A stretch of 64,000 bases of DNA from positions 411,729 to 475,728 of the forward strand of contig CALYLW010000121.1 of NCBI GenBank assembly GCA_944989445.1. Reading direction: 5' to 3'. The first letter of the stretch is position 1. Each line of letters opens with the position of its first letter. This DNA comes from Ampullaceana balthica (taxonomy: Eukaryota; Mollusca; Gastropoda; Lymnaeidae). Below are positions 45,750 to 57,827 of this stretch, in pieces. The notes under the pieces were generated by a model. It was not told where the DNA came from. It saw only the letters and a program-made list of their open reading frames with translations, and did not search any database. The position numbers and the translations under genes were made by a program.

Positions 45750-46500
45750 TTGAATAGAAAGGACAAATATAGTGTCCATTAGAGGGAACTTGCGAATGCT
45801 GACAGCAGTCATACAAACACAAACACCATACAAGTGCCTTGAAACACTCAGCACCGACTCTGACAATATAACCAGAGGCCCTAGAAGGCAGCGTCGGAAA
45901 TATTTTTTGGTAACATTCTGTCAATTTAGGATTTTTTAATTCATTTGTTTTGCCAAAGACAGATATGTCTTCATTGCTAGCTTATTTTAAAGACATTTAT
46001 TTGCCTTTTTTTCGGGGCTTCCAGTGCCACGCAAAGACAAGCTAACTCTGTTACATAAGCCGTTAATTAAGGGTGTAATGAGGAATATTTCAACATCTTT
46101 CGGATATTTGTTTTTAAATAAATAATTAGCATTCTATGTTAAGTTGTTTCAAATTTATATGTTAACACCGATGAGAAATGGGGACTACAATCCGAAACTC
46201 ATTAAGGATAAGACTATAGCCTGTCCCATTGCTTGCATCCTATTTTTCAACAACAAGAAACTAATGCAGTTTGAGCGAAGACAATGGAAAAAATATCTGA
46301 AGGACGAGCCTATATCTCATGTTCATATATCGTGATTGAAAGTGATCAAATAAATACAATACTATTTTATTATATCTTCTATTTTAACAAATTAATTCTG
46401 AAAAATGGGGATTTTTAAGTATCGGTAGTGACAAAGTTTGGTTTCCTTATCGACAGGAGGGTGTGTGGAAACCTGTTAATGTTTCAACAAGACATGCTTG
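45750..46500. other. AT-rich region, no supported gene
   Basis: A 63-codon plus frame (46144-46335) has a lysine-rich, protein-like composition but no motif. It could be a transposase scrap. Confidence 0.25.
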
Positions 46501-46524
46501 ATACCCAACTCAATAACTTACTTT

Positions 46525-47375
46525 CTACCTGGCCTGGTGGCTGGCCCACACTCTACCTGGCCTGGCGGCTGACCCACACTCTACTTGGCCTTTTGGCTGA
46601 CCACCACTCTACCTGGCGTGATGGATGGCCCACACTCTACCTGGCCTGATGGCTGACCCACACTCTACCTGGCCTTATGGTAGACCCACACTCTACTTGG
46701 CCTTATGGCTGACCCCCACTCTACCTGGCCTTATGGCTGACCCCCACTCTTTTTGGCCTTATGGCTGACCACCACTCTACTTGGCCTTATGGCTGACCCA
46801 CACTCTAATTGGCCTTGTGGCTGGCCCACACTCTACCTGGCCTCGTGGCTGACCACCACTCTACTTGGCCTTATGGTGGACCCACACTCTACTTGGCCCT
46901 ATGGCTGACCATCACTCTACTTGGCCTTATGGCTAACCATCACTCTACCTGGCCTGATGACGGACCCACACTCTTTTTGGCCGTATGGCTGACCCAACCT
47001 CTACTTGGCCTTGTGGCTGACCCCCACTCTACTTGGCCTTTTGGCTGACCATCACTCTACCTGGCCTGATGGCTGACCCACACTCTACTTGGCCTTACGG
47101 CTGACCCACACTCTACCTGGCCTGATTGCTGACCCACACTCTACTTGGCCTTATGGCTGCCCCACACTCTACCTGGCCTTATGGCTGACCCAACCTCTAC
47201 TTGGCCTTGTGGCTGACCCCCCACTCTACTTGGCCTTATGGCTGACCATCACTCTACCTGGCCTGATGGCTGACCCACACTCTACTTGGCCTGATGGCTG
47301 ACCCACACTCTACCTGGCCTGATTGCTGACCCACACTCTACCTGGCCTGATGGCGGACCCACATTCTACCTGGTC
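46525..47375 (+). repeat. 28-bp minisatellite, about 30 copies
   Basis: The unit is ctctacttggccttatggct plus gacccaca. Variants at several positions (cctgatgg, cttgtgg, gaccatca) are interspersed. False ORFs rich in Leu-Ala-Asp-His-Ser-Thr arise from it. Confidence 0.94.
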
Positions 47376-47939
47376 TGATGGGTGTCTCAGCTGTCTCAGA
47401 CATTTTTTTATCATTTTCAGTATTGACAGACTGATTTCAACTACCCCGAAACGATGTGTTGATTTTACCTTCATTTTAATTAATATCCAAAAGATTACAC
47501 TTTTCTTAGGTGTTCTTTAAAAAAAAATGTATTAATTTTTAATTCTTAACGATTCGGATTTCAATGGGGTATTGAAATCTTTGGAGAATGTGTATTTATA
47601 TGTTTAAATATATGGTTATCGCAAGATCAATTTTACTGAGACATAAAATTTTGAATAATTCAGAAACACATCACATGATAAGAGTGTAAACCGTTCCCGT
47701 CTTGTCAGCTCTCAGATCGCTGTCAACAATTTCACCGCCACAAAATAAAAATCACTTACCATCTAATAACAATTTAAGGAAATAACAAAATCAAATTTTT
47801 TAGATGAAGCCATTAGTTGATCGGGAATTCTAGAAAAAACACCTTTAAAAAAATGAAATACAGATGAAACACGACACTATTTTTATCTCCAATTTCAAGG
47901 AATACACGACTGGGGTCAACAAGGTCAACGAACCACACG

Positions 47940-48075
47940 CATTAAATAACCGTTAACCTACACGCATCACAAAACCGTTAACCTACAAGCATCACAAAAC
48001 CGTTAACCTATACGCATCACAAAACCGTTAACCTACACGCATCACAAAACCGTTAACCTACACGCATCACAAATC
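47940..48075 (+). repeat. 25-bp minisatellite, about 5-6 copies
   Basis: The unit is accgttaacctacacgcatc plus acaaa, nearly perfect. Confidence 0.9.
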
Positions 48076-48479
48076 GGCCGAAGCGTTTGTCTTAATCGAC
48101 ACTGCACACCTAGTGATTAAAACCTCGCGGAACGAGCGGCCATTATATTATAATTATTATAAAAATCATTAAACAACATTTTTCACTGGTGCATTTCCAA
48201 TTGAACAATTTACCGCAAGACTTTTTAAATGGAAGCAAAGACAATGGATTTATTAAATTTTAGACATCACTATAGTCTAATCAATGCGAGATGGAGCTTA
48301 AATATAATCTCACTCACATTTCCTATCAACTATCAACTCGATTGCCACGCATACACGCATTTTCATATCACCCGCGGTTCACATTTTAATTGACCCCAGC
48401 ACACCACTCGGTTAACCTTACACGCAAGGTCCTCTTTGTTTGTTTTTTGTTTGTTGTTGTCTTTTAACGGTGGTATCGC

Positions 48480-48850
48480 ACACGAGCTCTATATCACTTC
48501 ACAGACAAAGCGCATACAGAGAGGCTATCCCATCAAGAAACCGATCCTTTGAAATCATCCATTGAGTGCTCCAATAGCTCCAGAACACGCTAAGTTCAAC
48601 GACATGTTTCCTACACTGCCGCCCACAAATGGCTCGGCCCCAGCCTGTAAGTAGAAAGAGGCAGAGGTGGGGGAGGGAGGGGTGGGGCTGGGGGGGAGTG
48701 CTGGAAGATGGCGCCTTCGAACGCCCCATCCATTGGTGAGCCCGTAAGGTCGTGAGTGCGTGGCGGGCGGGCTGCTCTCACCAGTTGCTGCAGTCGGGCG
48801 ACATTGATGGCCGCCTATTTTATCTGTGTAAAACAACAACCGATTTACTT
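48480..48850. other. GC-rich single-copy block, no gene assigned
   Basis: Locally GC-rich with G-runs (48667-48696). The minus strand has ATGTCGCCCGACTGC followed by a GTGAGA donor near 48795. The plus strand has a GTAAGT near 48649. Neither can be tied to further exons. Confidence 0.25.
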
Positions 48851-48854
48851 GGTG

Positions 48855-49335
48855 TAATAGATGTGTTAGCACCACGCGTCCTGTGTTAACGCCACGCGTC
48901 CTGTGCAAGCCCCATGCATCCCATGTTAGCACCTTGCGTTCTTTTTTTCACTACCACGCGTGCCATGTTAGCACCATGCATCCTGTGTTAGCACTATGCG
49001 TCCTGTGTTGGCACTATACAATTATTGTAGTATTAGTAACCCTAGTAAAAGCACCATACATCCTGTGTTAGCACCACGCGTGCCGTGTTAGCACCATGCA
49101 TCCTGTGTTAGCACCATGCGTCCTGCATTAGCACTATACAATTATTGTAGGATTAGTAGCCCTGGTAAAAGCCCCATACGTCCGGTGTAAGGGCCACGCT
49201 ACTTATGTTAACACTTTGTGTGCTGTGCTGCTACTATTTTGTTTTGTTTAGTATCATCGATGTTAGCACCATACAATGTGGGTTAGCACCATACAATGTG
49301 GGTTAGCACCATACAATGTGGGATAGCACCAAGCG
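48855..49335 (+). repeat. about 20-bp irregular repeat (gttagcaccatgcgtcctgt)
   Basis: Degenerate units built on 'gttagcac' plus 'catgcrtcctgt', interrupted by two copies of 'actatacaattattgtag' (49013 and 49134) and ending with three copies of atacaatgtgggttagcacc. Confidence 0.82.
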
Positions 49336-49394
49336 AGTTGTGACATATTCTCATTTCTTTCTGACATGCCTAAATCTGAGAAATGAAGTCACGC

Positions 49395-49890
49395 GTTGGC
49401 ACCAGCCATATTTGTTGGCACCAGCCATATTTGTTGGCACTAGCCACATTTGTTGGCACTAGCCATATTTGTTAGCACTAGCCATATTTGTTAGCACTAG
49501 CCATATTTGTTGGCACTAGCCATATTTGTTAGCACTAGCCATATTTGTTAGCACTAGCCATATTTGTTGGCACTAGCCATATTTGTTGGCACTAACCATA
49601 TTTGTTGGCACTAGCCATATTTGTTGGCACTAGCCATATTTGTTGGCACTAGCAATATTTGTTGGCACTAGCCATATTTGTTGGCACTAGCCATATTTGT
49701 TGGCACTAGCCATATTTGTTGGAACTAGCCATATTTGTTGGCACTAGCCATATTTGTTGGCACTAGCCATATTTGTTGGCACTAGCCATATTTGTTGGCA
49801 CTAGCCATATTTGTTGGCACTAGCAATATTTGTTTGCACTAGCCATATTTGTTGGCACTAGCCATATTTGTTGGCACTAGCCATATTTTG
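49395..49890 (+). repeat. 19-bp minisatellite (gttggcactagccatattt), about 26 copies
   Basis: Highly uniform units with gttagcac/gttggcac alternation. It shares the GTTRGCAC core with the irregular array immediately to the left. Confidence 0.95.
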
Positions 49891-50017
49891 TTGTTAGCAT
49901 TGTATTGTTAACACCAGCCTCGCAGTAGTAATCACCCGTCAAAGATGTTAGCAGCAGTCACAGATGTTAACACCAGCATATGTTGTTTTTCTTTGTAAAT
50001 TGAACTTTTTTAATTTA

Positions 50018-51147
50018 AAAAACCCGTAAAAAACCAAGTTTTTCACTATAAATCCTTTATGTACTAGACGTAACTAAAAGAATTTTCATTATAATACGCA
50101 GCGCAAGACCATCCAAAAATACAAAATTGCAGTTGTGTCGTAAAACATGTTTAAGATAATGTGCACCGATCAGGAATCTATATAAATAATTCTCGTCGTG
50201 GTCGGACCCTGCGAGACACCAAGCTGCAAGTATGTTCAACAGATACTAATTTTAGAAAAAAGCGCACCAAATTACTGCACCAATCTATCTATATATATAA
50301 TTCTCTTCGTGGTCGGACCCTGCGAGACAAGCTGCAAGTATGTTCAACAGATACTAATTTTAGAAAGCAGCGCACCAAATTACTCCACCAATGCATCAAA
50401 AGGTGTGCAAATTAAATATGCTCTGTAAAAAAAAATATGACGTCATTGTTTTCGCTGATATTTTAATTTTGTAACAAGGGAACAATGTAAAAAGTTATAA
50501 AATACTTTGTGTACATTTCAGAAAGTTTAATATTTCGTATTGATCAAACAAGGACAAGTTAGTTGGGATTTTGAAAAAGGTGGGCGCCTGGGCGCCCTTA
50601 AAAAGTGCATTTTTTTCAAAATAAATAGATTTTAGCTGAACACTTCCGTCATTTTTTACGGGTGATACGCCGCGGGTCTCTACAGAGTTCCTTCTTTTCA
50701 TTCACTCACAGTCGTTTGCCCAAACCCACCCCATTTTGACAACTGTGTCTTTCAGGAAGTCTTCACACGTCACTAAATCATTAGCGGCGTATGCTACGCC
50801 GCGGGTCTGCTAGTATGTTTATAAAAAAGTGTTGTCAATAAAATACGCACCTTATTGCGCGACAGAAAGGTTGTTCAATATAATACGCACCGCGACACTC
50901 TATCTCAAAAAATAACATGATACATAGAAATAAATAAAATAATCTAAAAATTCAATAATTTAATTACAGTACATGCGATCGATCTGACATTTTGATACAT
51001 AGTTTTTATCATCGCCACCAAACTGCCTGCTAAATTTCAGCTCGCTAGCTTACGAGAAAGTGGGTTAAAAATCGATCCAAAGTTTTGGCGACCGACAAGC
51101 AAGCAATCAAGGGTTCAAACAGACACCACGAGTTAATATAAAGGAGT
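50018..51147 (-). mobile_element. M2 element split by a Helitron
   Basis: The M2 sequence reads from cgtaaaaaaccaagtttttc (50025) to gcaccgatcaggaa (50176). It resumes at tatgtttataaaaa (50814) and ends at cacgagttaatataaaggag (near 51145). The two halves together equal the uninterrupted M2 copy at 15655-16162. Confidence 0.88.
50177..50813 (+). mobile_element. non-autonomous Helitron, 637 bp, with duplicated 5' end
   Basis: It starts TCTATATAAATAATTCTCG (50177) and ends GGGTCTGCTAG (50813). Just before the end is a hairpin, GCGGCGTA-TGC-TACGCCGC (50784-50802), stem eight, loop three. TC start, CTAG end, subterminal hairpin and insertion between A and T with no target duplication are the defining Helitron features. 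A second 5' end (TCTATATATATAATTCTC, 50288) repeats the first about 110 bp in, with the following gtcggaccctgcgagac block. There is no Rep/helicase gene, so it would depend on an autonomous relative. Confidence 0.9.
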
Positions 51148-51149
51148 CA

Positions 51150-53255
51150 ACAATATCGCCCAACCCTATGTGGCATAAATACGATAGCTTAGCAACTGTT
51201 ATACACACCTTACTTAAGCATCAATTTTCACACAAATCATATCTGGCTCATTAAAAAAATATCCTATTCGTTTGACTAAGGTCATGCTTAGACCGGAAAA
51301 AGAAAGAATATTTTGGACAGCTTTTCCAGTGAAAACAGTATTAAAAAGAATAGGTATTTAACAGTTTAAGAGCTAACGAGAGATGAAACATTCATTTTAA
51401 AAAATTTGGTAGATTTCTAGAACAATGCGGTTGCAACAACTCATATTGTGACAAGCTTTTATGATTTTATTAGAGCAATATTATACAACGAGAGTAAAGT
51501 TTCGTATAAAGACTGATTTCAAAGGCAGAACATGTGGTTCACTAAATGGCAAAATGGGCAATATTTAAATTTATCATACTTTCTATCTCAACACACATAT
51601 CGTGATTTTTATGAAGAAATGGTGTCATTTATCACTATACAAATTCCTAATGCGTTTATACTCATCTATAAATTTGTAGGGGGAAATTTGAGACCCAAAA
51701 ACGAAATGTAGTTATTTTGACTATTCTTACCCCGTAGCGCAGAACGGGCATTGCGCTCGAATGTATATATAAAGTCTATCTCTTAATTTGCATTAGTTTT
51801 TTGGATAATTATTCTTTGGTCATTGTCACGCTTATTATTTTTTTTAGAAACCATGAATAGATTCAGTTGACTTTCTCGGTGATATCTCAATGCTTTTAGT
51901 AGATTTCAGACTGTTATTAATTATTTTTTTTAATAATAAGAATTCAGATGTTTTTCAGTAATATTTAGATGAATTCGGGATTTTTATGTAATATCAGTTC
52001 ACTCCATTAAATCCCAAGACGAACCAACATTTAAATCACAAAATATAAAACTTAATGTCTCTGTGACTACCCAAGACTGTCCATAAAATCGAGACACCAC
52101 AATTCGATCTCCTGGATTCGCGTCAAACTAAAGTAGATCCTTGCTTTCCGGGCAGACTGAAGCTGTCAAACAAGAGGCGAGACACCATTTTTAGGTTATG
52201 AATTTTGAGATCAATATTTTAACCGACTCAACTCGCTGGCACCATTCCAGTCCATAAACATATGTGTATGTGTGTGCTCTTGGTGAACTTTTGATACGCA
52301 GTATTCGCGAGGGGGGGGGCGGGGGCGTATCAGTGACATGTCCTTATAAGGGAATAAATACGTCATGAATACAATATAAAATGGTGACACGCCCACCCAA
52401 CCATTTTTTTAAAAAAACAAACGCTTTTCAACACTCAAGGTACCGGATGTACTTTTTTTCTTTTAAAGTTTCAATCACATAGCAATAATCAAACAGATAA
52501 TTGTTACAGGTATATGTGTGTGTAACCCCAGGATTTATTTGGGTTGCACATGGCTTGGAAACCTACGGCACGCGTGCCAGATGTCTGGCACACATTGTTA
52601 TTTTCATTGGCACGCTTTTAAAAAAATAAGTTGAAGATGCCGAAATGTCCATTTTAAAGGCTGCAGGTAGACATCACCAGGTACGCTGACTTAATGACGT
52701 TGAAAGACTTAAATTTATAAATGAAAGTGCCAAGATGTCCACCTCGACTGAGAGTTAAGTTAAAAATAGCACAACCCACTGTGATGGAAAGTCTTTGGGC
52801 TCGTATCAATCATGCAAGGTGACAGATTTTCTCGTGACCAGCAAATGACCCACGTATTTTTTGAAAGTCCATGAAACACAAATTGCTTGAAACTGGATTA
52901 TTTCTTACATTTTTAAAATAATTTCAACAAATTTTTTCATCGAAATTAAAAATTGATTTTGGAAAAACCTTTACATTTCAAAGGCATTTCAGAAACGAAA
53001 TCGCTGATTTCAAAAGAAATATTTTGAACAATTATTTTTATTTACGTCAAACTTTTCACCGAATTATTGAGAGGAAACTAATGTGCCACTACAATTATCA
53101 AGATCTGATTTCCATGAATTTCTATATAAGGATTCAACTTACAATCGCCACTTTTCGGCTACACATTACACAGCATCCATAGCAAATCATCTTTACACAT
53201 TGAAAATGATGTATTTTACACACCTCAGAAAAAACTTTACCAGCACAAATTTTAA
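51150..53255. other. AT-rich region, mostly unassigned
   Basis: Around 52555-52620 'cctacggcacgcgtgccaga' resembles the end of a dispersed hAT family, but I found no partner terminus. A G-run lies at 52311-52325. No supported exons. Confidence 0.3.
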
Positions 53256-53274
53256 ATCATGTATTTGAAATACA

Positions 53275-53525
53275 TCACAAACACTTCATCATCACACTTT
53301 AAAAATCATGTATTTTACCAACCCCAGTTACACACCACCAGCATAAGTTCGTGTATTTTACAAACCCAAGTTACTCACCACCAGCACAAGTTCGTTTATT
53401 TTACAAACCCCAGTTACTCACCACCAGCACAAGTTCGTGTATTTTACAAACCCCAGTTACTCACCACCACCAGCACAAATTACTGTATTTTACACACCTC
53501 AGTAACACACCCCCAGCACAGTTTT
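53275..53525 (+). repeat. 43-bp minisatellite, 5-6 copies
   Basis: The unit is acaaaccccagttactcacc, accagcacaagttcgtgtat, ttt, with the outer copies more diverged. It is unrelated in sequence to the 43-bp array at 32831. Confidence 0.85.
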
Positions 53526-55297
53526 AAAATCGAAACATAAATTTATCTTATCAAAAACATATTGCACACAACCTCTGACACCGCAATGCTTGAGTCATTC
53601 AAATAAGGCTGCATGGAGATCTGTGGATGCTGGCCTTAGGTACAGTACTTGAGGACATTTCAAGTGTGCACCATCTTCCAAATACCGGTGTGTGTGCAAT
53701 CTTCCTCGCCTTGCCAGGAACAAATTGAGCTTCACGTATAAACAACTTAGACAGGTCATTATCTCCAAGCGTCTTCTTTCTGTTTAACTAGAGATAAACC
53801 CTGGACATCCGGTGGTATACCTTGTATTATTTCTTTGACAGCTAACAAGGACAAGTGCCAAGTGAATTACGGCAGCCTTATTTCCCAAATGAGTTTTTTA
53901 TTTTTAAAAAACGTCAAATAAGATACTATTTTATTATGTTATTTGGATACAATGAAAAAAAAGTATTTAAAATTCAAATTGAACTTTGTTTGCCACAACC
54001 ATAGTGAGGAATGAGTAAAATAGAGTCTTGTAAACATCCGTTTCTAATAAATGGTTGTTGATAAATTATTTAGATTTAATTATTTTCTAGCTACAGCCGA
54101 ATGATCTAAACACTGATGTATGCCTAGATGTAGACCAACCAATGCCATCACATGGAAGGCTCGAGAATGCCTCGGGCCACAAATTTGAAAACTTTTAAAC
54201 GAAATCATTAACAGCCAACTTTAATCATTGTAATCAGTAATCCCAACACCTCGCTTTGCCCACTACTTTTTACCGCCAGCAAGGATGTTAAGATAATTTT
54301 TGCACCCCACTTTCCTGTGAGATAATTCTCTTTCAAGGATAGCTTGAAACTCTTTAACCAAATTTTGTAGTGGGTTTGTTTTGTTTGTTTTTTTGGGGGG
54401 GGGAGGGGGGGTTTACGACAACGACCCAATCAAGTATGTGATTATAATTTGACATGTCACAGGAGGAAGCAAAAAGCAGCGATAACACAAACAGAAGACA
54501 AGAGCGGAAATGTAAAACATAACTAATCACACCAATGGAGTGGGGTGGAGATGGGCATGTTTGAGCTGATGATGGACATAATGAATGAGATAGGGCGTTA
54601 CGGTGATAGCGTACAAACAGTGGCGTAGCTAGGGGGTGGTTGGGGCGGTCCACCCGGGTGGCACACGATTTGGGGGTGGCATTTGGGGGCATTTGAAAAG
54701 TAAAGCCCTTTCGGACAACCGCCCTTTTTCTTTTGAAAGAGGAAAACCCGGGTGAAAATAAAATATTCGTACTTTCGAGTCGTAATTAATGGATTCTCAA
54801 GACATTTTTTTATTACATACTGTTTGTTATAACTACCACATAACCGTTAAGAAATTTAAAATCGTTTAAAAATTTGTATCGATTTGTTTTGAAAATTAAG
54901 CGGTATACATCACAGATGACGCTTTTTATAAGAAAACAACACAAAGAAAACATCACTGCTGGACCGAATATAGATTCTACTATTAATATCGCCGCGACAG
55001 TTATTGCGTGGATTTTCGACATGCATAGAATGATACGCGAAAAAGTACCCACATGGCATTGTGGTTCAAATATTGTGTTTAACTTGCAAGTAGTAATTTA
55101 TATTACTGTTTAAGTTTAAGAAAATTATTCTAGGGTAATTTATTAAAAATTATTTTTATTGTTTTTCTTTTTGTTTGTTTTTTTTCATTAAAGTAGCACA
55201 AACAAAATGTGTGTGTTTCATTAAAATACGTTTATTCACTAAAACTTTTATGCATATCCTATTAAAGTAATGTTTAGATAGTTTGAATTAGTCTATT

Positions 55298-55563
55298 GGG
55301 GACGCGGTGGTCGAGTGGCAGCGCACTGGACTGTCGTACCGATGGTCACGGGTTCGAATCCTTGTGAAGGCAAGGGCTTGTTACCGGGGCCTAGGGCGTC
55401 CCTGAGTCACCCCGCTCCGAATGGCGGCTGGGTAATGCGTGGAACCCACAAAGCCGTGGCCTGTGAATGCTGCATCACTTGCCAACAGATCATCTGTCAT
55501 GGTCTGTGGACGCAACTATCTTCTGCATAGAAGGAACGTCTGTATAGATAAGACAAGACAAGA
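55298..55563 (+). repeat. complete tRNA-derived SINE
   Basis: The tRNA-like head (55298-55373) has a pol III A box TGGTCGAGTGG (55308-55318) and B box GGTTCGAATCC (55351-55361), 32 bp apart. A body (cgtccctgagtcac, cgtggcctgtgaatgctgca) and a 3' end (atcttctgcatagaaggaac, gtctgtatagataagacaag) follow. It has no ORF and would need LINE machinery in trans. Other copies, all truncated, are at 21525, 24860 and 39290. The head is not a functional tRNA: it lacks a credible anticodon arm and is continuous with the body. Confidence 0.88.
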
Positions 55564-55794
55564 TTTTAGTGAAAATTATTACGATTTTTCACAAGAAAGA
55601 TTAATCACGATTGTTGTTGTTTTTTCTCCAAATTTTGCATAATGGTGAAAATTTGTTAAGATCGTGGATGGTGTATTCACCATTGAAGAAAATTATATAT
55701 TATTTTGCTGTCAACTGTTTGATGCTTTTTTCCAATATAAATTTTAACACGGAAAATAGTTTTAACAAATAGTGGAAATTTAATCTCAAAATAA

Positions 55795-55875
55795 GTCAAC
55801 ACGAGTTGAGACTACTGAATAAGTCAACATGAGTTGAGTCTACTGAATAAGTCAACATGAGTTGGGTCTACTGCA
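55795..55875 (+). repeat. 28-bp repeat, 3 copies
   Basis: Three copies of ataagtcaacatgagttgag plus tctactga, within the hAT just upstream of its transposase remnant. Confidence 0.85.
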
Positions 55876-55879
55876 GATT

Positions 55880-56935
55880 CGATCATTTTTCCAAATGGAA
55901 GGAATTAGAAATAAGAATTGGACATGGTGCAACTTTTGATTATCTACAACAACAGAATATTGATAAAGAAATAAGAAAAAATCAAAGGAAATTCTCACAA
56001 TACTTGATATAATTAGATTCTTAGCTAAACAAAATTTGGCGTTGAGAGGTCATCGTGAAAGTATTCATGAGGAAGACATCAATTCAATTGAAAATATAGG
56101 ACATTTTCTATAGCTTTTGGACTTGGCCAAGTACGACCCAGTATTATGTGAACATTTAGTACAAATTAAGATGGGTAAAATAAATATAGTGTCTCCTATT
56201 TGTGGGAAATGATTCAAAATGAATTCATAAACCTATTGAGAGGTGCAGCCAGGAAAAACAATAATTGACCAATTAAAGCAAGCTAAAAACTTTTGTATGA
56301 TATTTGACAGTTCTCCAGATATTTCCCAACAAATATTAAACTAATCAAATTAAAAGATACGTAGTTATTGATGTTGGCGAAGTTAAAGTTGTAGAATCGT
56401 TTATTTACCTTGTAGAAAATAAAGGAAACGCCAAGTTAGAAGGGGAAAACATGTGAATGGGGAAAATTCACAAGACGTGGTCCTATCTTTAGAACATGAA
56501 GTACAACGAGAAATGTTTTAATCCATGGATCGAATTATAAAGAATTAAAAGAACTCTTTGATCAGTTGCATGTCCATGTAAGAAAATATTCGTGTATAAT
56601 CCCATATAACCTACTAAGTGAAGAAATTGAATGTCAAATAAATGATTTTATTGACATTGATAAAGAACAGTTCCATAATGAAAGAAAAATGATCCAGGTT
56701 TTGTGGCTGTACCTATACTACAAAAAGAGGCATTGCGTTGGGAAAATGGAGGAAAAGGCTCGCTTGTCGTATTAGTTTATAAATAAAGCTTAAATATATT
56801 GTTTTCATTGCACAATTTGTTTGTGTATTTTGTATTCTAAGAATTTTTATAACAATTATTGTTATCAGTGTCGCTAGTTGTGAAAGGAGCTTCTCCAAAC
56901 TGAAGTTGATAAAAAATTATCTTCGTTCCACAATG
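55880..56935 (+). pseudogene. hAT transposase remnant (DUF4371/ZMYM1-like)
   Basis: Plus-strand pieces: WKELEIRIGHGATFDYLQQQ near 55895-55955; ILDIIRFLAKQNLALRGHRE near 56000-56065; LLDLAKYDPVLCEHLVQIK near 56115-56170; a short NEFINLL at 56219-56240; KNFCMIFDSSPDISQQ near 56285-56335. An open frame at 56566-56775 follows. Near 56865-56935 is VASCERSFSKLKLI, the dimerisation signature. Multiple stops and frame changes separate them. The motif order is complete from the N-terminal core to the C-terminus, so this was once a full transposase. Confidence 0.85.
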
Positions 56936-56951
56936 AGTGCATGATTTAAGA

Positions 56952-57230
56952 CAGGGGTTGGGAAACGATGGCTCGCGAGCCAGATGTGGCTCTATTGATG
57001 GCTGCATCTGGCTCTCAGACAAATGTTCGACTATTCTTAAAAAAACATTTATTCAGATTCCTTTGAATTCCATAAATAATAAACAGCATAACAATGATAT
57101 TAAAAAGAATTAAGAGACATAATTATGGTACTTTTAGTGTTGAAACTACACAAAATGCACACATTTACTTGAATTTTTTGTTTTAAAAATAATGTAAGGC
57201 TCTCTCAGACAAAAAGTTTCCCGACCCTTG
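56952..57230 (+). mobile_element. 279-bp non-autonomous hAT with perfect 8-bp duplication
   Basis: Starts CAGGGGTTGGGAAACGATGG and ends GTTTCCCGACCCTTG. Identical ATTTAAGA 8-mers at 56944-56951 and 57231-57238. The motif gctcgcgagccagatgtggc is typical of a dispersed hAT family. It landed inside the 3' part of the 54618-57765 hAT. Confidence 0.95.
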
Positions 57231-57827
57231 ATTTAAGACTACAAAATCTTACAATATTGTCCATAGAACAAAATATAACAAATTATTTAAATTTTGATAG
57301 CATAAGACACGATTTTTCTACTATGAAAGTTAGGAAAATAAATGTATAAATAATATGTTTACATACTAATGTACACAATTTGTTTGTAAAAATATAATTA
57401 AATCATTTATTTATAAATAAAAAATAAAAGCATACTAATTGGTAATTTAATTTTATGGTGTAAATTTGGAATACGTTTGTCTCATGGGTGCAACCTCAGT
57501 AACTTTCTTGTAACCTTTTAAAAAAAAGTATCTCGTATTTTTATAAAAATATGTATTTATAGGTATAACATCTTATTTGGCCTCCTTTATTGCCACTAAC
57601 TTAAATATGACATTCAATGGTAGACATGTTCGCCACCTTTACTTTGTTTCAATTAAAATTATTTATTTATGTTTATTAATATATAAAAACCATAGTACCA
57701 ACTACCTAGAAAGGGCGGCAAATTGGAGACCGCCCCGGGCGGCAAAAGGTCTAGCTACACCACTGCGCAGTGGCGTAGCTAGAACTTTTTCCGCCCGGGG
57801 CGGTCTCCAATTTGCCGCCCTTTTTTA

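Larger units (their letters stand above)
54618..57765 (+). mobile_element. hAT transposon (ZMYM1-like), degraded
   Basis: The left end CAGTGGCGTAGCTAGGGGG (54618) pairs with a right end whose reverse complement is CAGTGGTGTAGCTAGACC (ending 57765). Both ends are followed by GC-rich ggcggtcc/cccggg sequence. No matching 8-bp duplication is found, because the right flank is another hAT end. Plus-strand transposase remnants run from 55880 to 56935. A SINE (55298-55563) and a 279-bp hAT (56952-57230) are inserted. The pairing of left and right ends is inferred. Confidence 0.6.

Noticed and set aside
46428..47520. Leu/Ala/Asp/His/Ser/Thr repeat ORFs
   Set aside because: Products of the 28-bp array.
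55298..55373. tRNA gene
   Set aside because: A and B boxes are good, but the segment lacks a convincing anticodon stem-loop and acceptor pairing and runs into a repeated body. It is a SINE head.
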